NCBI GenBank assembly: GCA_964560765.1
Contig: CAZLMG010000040.1
Coordinates: 1 to 42,333 of the forward strand
Source of the DNA: CAZLMG01 sp964560765
GTDB taxonomy: Bacteria; Bdellovibrionota_B; Oligoflexia; Oligoflexales; CAZLMG01
Direction: 5' to 3'
DNA: 42,333 nucleotides
Part shown: in pieces, positions 41,243 to 42,333 of the stretch
How the letters are laid out: each line of letters begins with the position of its first letter
Numbering within the stretch: position 1 is the first letter of the stretch
Notes under the pieces: model-generated
The model's database searches: none
Seen by the model: only the letters and a program-made list of their open reading frames with translations
What the model was told of the DNA's origin: nothing
Translations under genes and position numbers: made by a program

Positions 41243-41745
41243 GACTGACCCCCTGCACCGGCGACATTCAGCTCATTAACGCTACTTTGTATGATGGCGT
41301 TATGCTTGGCGGGTGTTACGTCCGTAACCGCCTTTTTGCATACCCGCTGCACCGCTAGCTTAACAAGCTCATCTCTTAGCAGACGCTGAGCCTCAACCAT
41401 TTCAGTCTGAATGGTTCGTTTGGCCTCCTGGCGCATATTCTCTGCGAGCTTGGTCGCGTTTTCGATCAGCAGATTTGCCTCCTGCTCCGCACTTCGAATT
41501 GACGCAGCCGTCATGGCTTCAATTTCTGAGCGCAGGCCGTGCATGCGCTCTTCCAGTACCTGCGTTCGTGCTTCAGCATCGGCCTTAGCTCTGCTTGCTG
41601 ATTCCATCAGAGTCAAGAACTCCTGTCGGCGTGTCGCCATGGCACTTTGCAGCGGCTTCTTGGCTAACTTAACAAGAAGAAATGCGAATATTGCGAAGTT
41701 TATGTAGGGAAAGACAGCGCCAGTCAGCCAGTCAAAGTGCTCCAC
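41239..41745 (-). CDS. atpF: ATP synthase F0 subunit b
   Basis: Peripheral-stalk subunit of 168 residues: one N-terminal membrane helix (FPYINFAIFAFLLVKLA) followed by a long, highly charged coiled coil. The start is GTG 41745 with GAAGGG eight nt upstream. It is paired with a second, b'-like gene immediately upstream, which implies a b/b' heterodimeric stalk as in alphaproteobacteria, cyanobacteria and several former deltaproteobacterial lineages. Which of the two is b and which b' is assigned by order only. Confidence 0.9.
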   Translation of the reverse strand: MEHFDWLTGAVFPYINFAIFAFLLVKLAKKPLQSAMATRRQEFLTLMESASRAKADAEARTQVLEERMHGLRSEIEAMTAASIRSAEQEANLLIENATKLAENMRQEAKRTIQTEMVEAQRLLRDELVKLAVQRVCKKAVTDVTPAKHNAIIQSSVNELNVAGAGGQS

Positions 41746-41770
41746 AATTTCAGCCCTTCAGCAACTTGGT

Positions 41771-42202
41771 TTAGTTGAAAACAACCTGTTCAATGGAAGA
41801 TGCGACTTGATCCGCCGCGGATGTCAACTTAGCTCTCTCACCCTGGATCATTTCCTTCAGCTCTGAGTTGGCTTTTGTAAGGAATACTTGTGAGTCGGAT
41901 GCCGATGCTTTGAGAATAGATTGTTGCCGTTCGACTGCACTGTCTTTGATTTTCTTTGACGCTTCCCGCATTTCGGCGATCGCTGCTTGCAGTTGACCAT
42001 TAATCTCTGCTTCAAGCTTTTCTCCACGCGCAACAAGTGCATCTGCGGAGCCTTTGACGCCCGTGGTCATGCTTTCACGCTTTTTACGCAACATCAGATA
42101 CGGTTCCAAGATCGTAGTCTTTATGACCACGAGTGCGGCTAAGAAGATGCCGCCTTGCACAGCAATGACAACAGGATTCGGCGTTAGATTTAATCCAGAC
42201 AT
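41771..42202 (-). CDS. atpF': ATP synthase F0 subunit b' (second b-type subunit)
   Basis: A 143-residue protein with one membrane helix (VVIAVQGGIFLAALVVIKTTI, about residues 11-30) and a charged coiled coil (VARGEKLEAEINGQL and onward), the same architecture as the next gene. It is the first atp gene in this operon. No a, c or AtpI gene precedes it, so the membrane ring must be encoded elsewhere. AGAGGG lies four nt before the ATG. A candidate promoter is at 42264-42291. Confidence 0.87.
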   Translation of the reverse strand: MSGLNLTPNPVVIAVQGGIFLAALVVIKTTILEPYLMLRKKRESMTTGVKGSADALVARGEKLEAEINGQLQAAIAEMREASKKIKDSAVERQQSILKASASDSQVFLTKANSELKEMIQGERAKLTSAADQVASSIEQVVFN

Positions 42203-42244
42203 TTAGCCCTCTAAGAACAACACGGATAGGCCGGGTTAGTTAGC

Positions 42245-42333
42245 TCAATCGGCGATTTTTTTCAATATAGATTTGATGAACTGGCCCCCAAGATTGTTGC
42301 TGGGGGCTGATGTCACTTCCGTGAAATCATGGA
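42245..42333 (-). CDS. Probable 3' end of an upstream gene (cut by the window edge)
   Basis: The minus-strand frame entering from the right edge stays open for 28 codons and stops at 42247-42245. Its last residues read NNLGGQFIKSILKKIAD, a plausible amphipathic C-terminus. The stop is 42 bp upstream of atpF', a spacing compatible with one operon. In related genomes parA/parB or bactofilin genes often precede this atp cluster, but nothing here identifies the protein. An open frame this short can be accidental. Confidence 0.4.
   Translation of the reverse strand, partial: HDFTEVTSAPSNNLGGQFIKSILKKIAD
42264..42291 (-). promoter_or_regulatory. Candidate promoter for the atp operon
   Basis: On the minus strand TTGGGG (42291-42286), 16-bp spacer, TATATT (42269-42264); the -10 matches five of six bases. 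The -35 overlaps the left arm of the hairpin at 42284-42307. Confidence 0.35.
42284..42307. repeat. Inverted repeat upstream of the atp operon
   Basis: GCCCCCA (42284-42290), ten-nt loop, TGGGGGC (42301-42307): a perfect seven-bp GC-rich stem. No T-run follows on either strand, so a terminator is unlikely. It may lie in the end of the upstream gene. Confidence 0.45.

Noticed and set aside
1..42333. CRISPR arrays, insertion sequences, prophage, toxin-antitoxin or other defence genes, tRNA and rRNA
   Set aside because: I saw no regularly spaced repeats, transposase or recombinase motifs, phage genes, cloverleaf-like T-loop signatures or rRNA segments on either strand.

Overview
The window (about 50% GC by eye, gene-dense, short intergenic gaps, many 1-4 nt start/stop overlaps) is a chromosomal housekeeping segment of a Gram-negative bacterium. 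MurE carries the DNPR motif of meso-diaminopimelate ligases, and there is a probable outer-membrane barrel and a lipoprotein. An RpoH-type sigma factor, separate atpF' and atpF genes in an F1-side ATP synthase operon lacking a and c subunits, a single-gene five-helix SdhC, and a long-linker FtsZ together point to Bdellovibrionota/Oligoflexia or another former deltaproteobacterial lineage. This placement is inference from gene content only. I see no prophage, transposon, CRISPR array, rRNA or tRNA.

Layout. (1) 65-8137, minus: sdhCAB followed by purSQLF. (2) 8210-12309, minus: yajC, an outer-membrane-type barrel protein and a two-lobed M16 protease. (3) 12503-14557, plus: a PcrA/UvrD/Rep-type helicase converging on rpoH (14567-15451, minus), with a shared hairpin at the junction. 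(4) 15488-18586, plus: a lipid-kinase-like protein, an AmgK-like sugar kinase and a MurU-like nucleotidyltransferase with an extra C-terminal domain, head-to-head with rpoH over only 36 bp. (5) 18587-20326: an empty 327-bp stretch, a LysM lipoprotein (minus) and a 309-bp divergent regulatory region. (6) 20327-34243, plus: an unknown membrane protein, then a reduced dcw cluster, mraZ-rsmH-ftsL-ftsI-murE-murD-ftsW-murC-ftsQ-ftsA-ftsZ, with a putative MraZ operator in front, a consensus-like promoter for ftsZ and a strong terminator after it. (7) 34290-36379, minus: an atypical SDR and a GT4 glycosyltransferase. (8) 36474-42202, minus: atpF'-F-H-A-G-D-C, ending in a strong terminator, with a probable gene fragment at the right edge.

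How the genes work together: sdh feeds electrons into the membrane chain and atp uses the resulting ion gradient. pur covers the first step (PurF) and the fourth step (PurSQL) of IMP synthesis. amgK/murU would recycle MurNAc to UDP-MurNAc, the substrate of MurC in the nearby dcw cluster. mraZ to ftsZ make and septate the wall.

The window is mostly conventional. I do not see a convincing undescribed multi-gene system. The most useful leads are the dcw cluster stripped of murF, mraY, murG, murB and ddl; the FtsA with an altered phosphate-2 motif; the MurU with an added hexapeptide-type domain; the SDR with Phe in place of the catalytic Tyr; the unknown membrane protein with a structured leader before mraZ; and four TTG starts supported by well-placed ribosome binding sites.
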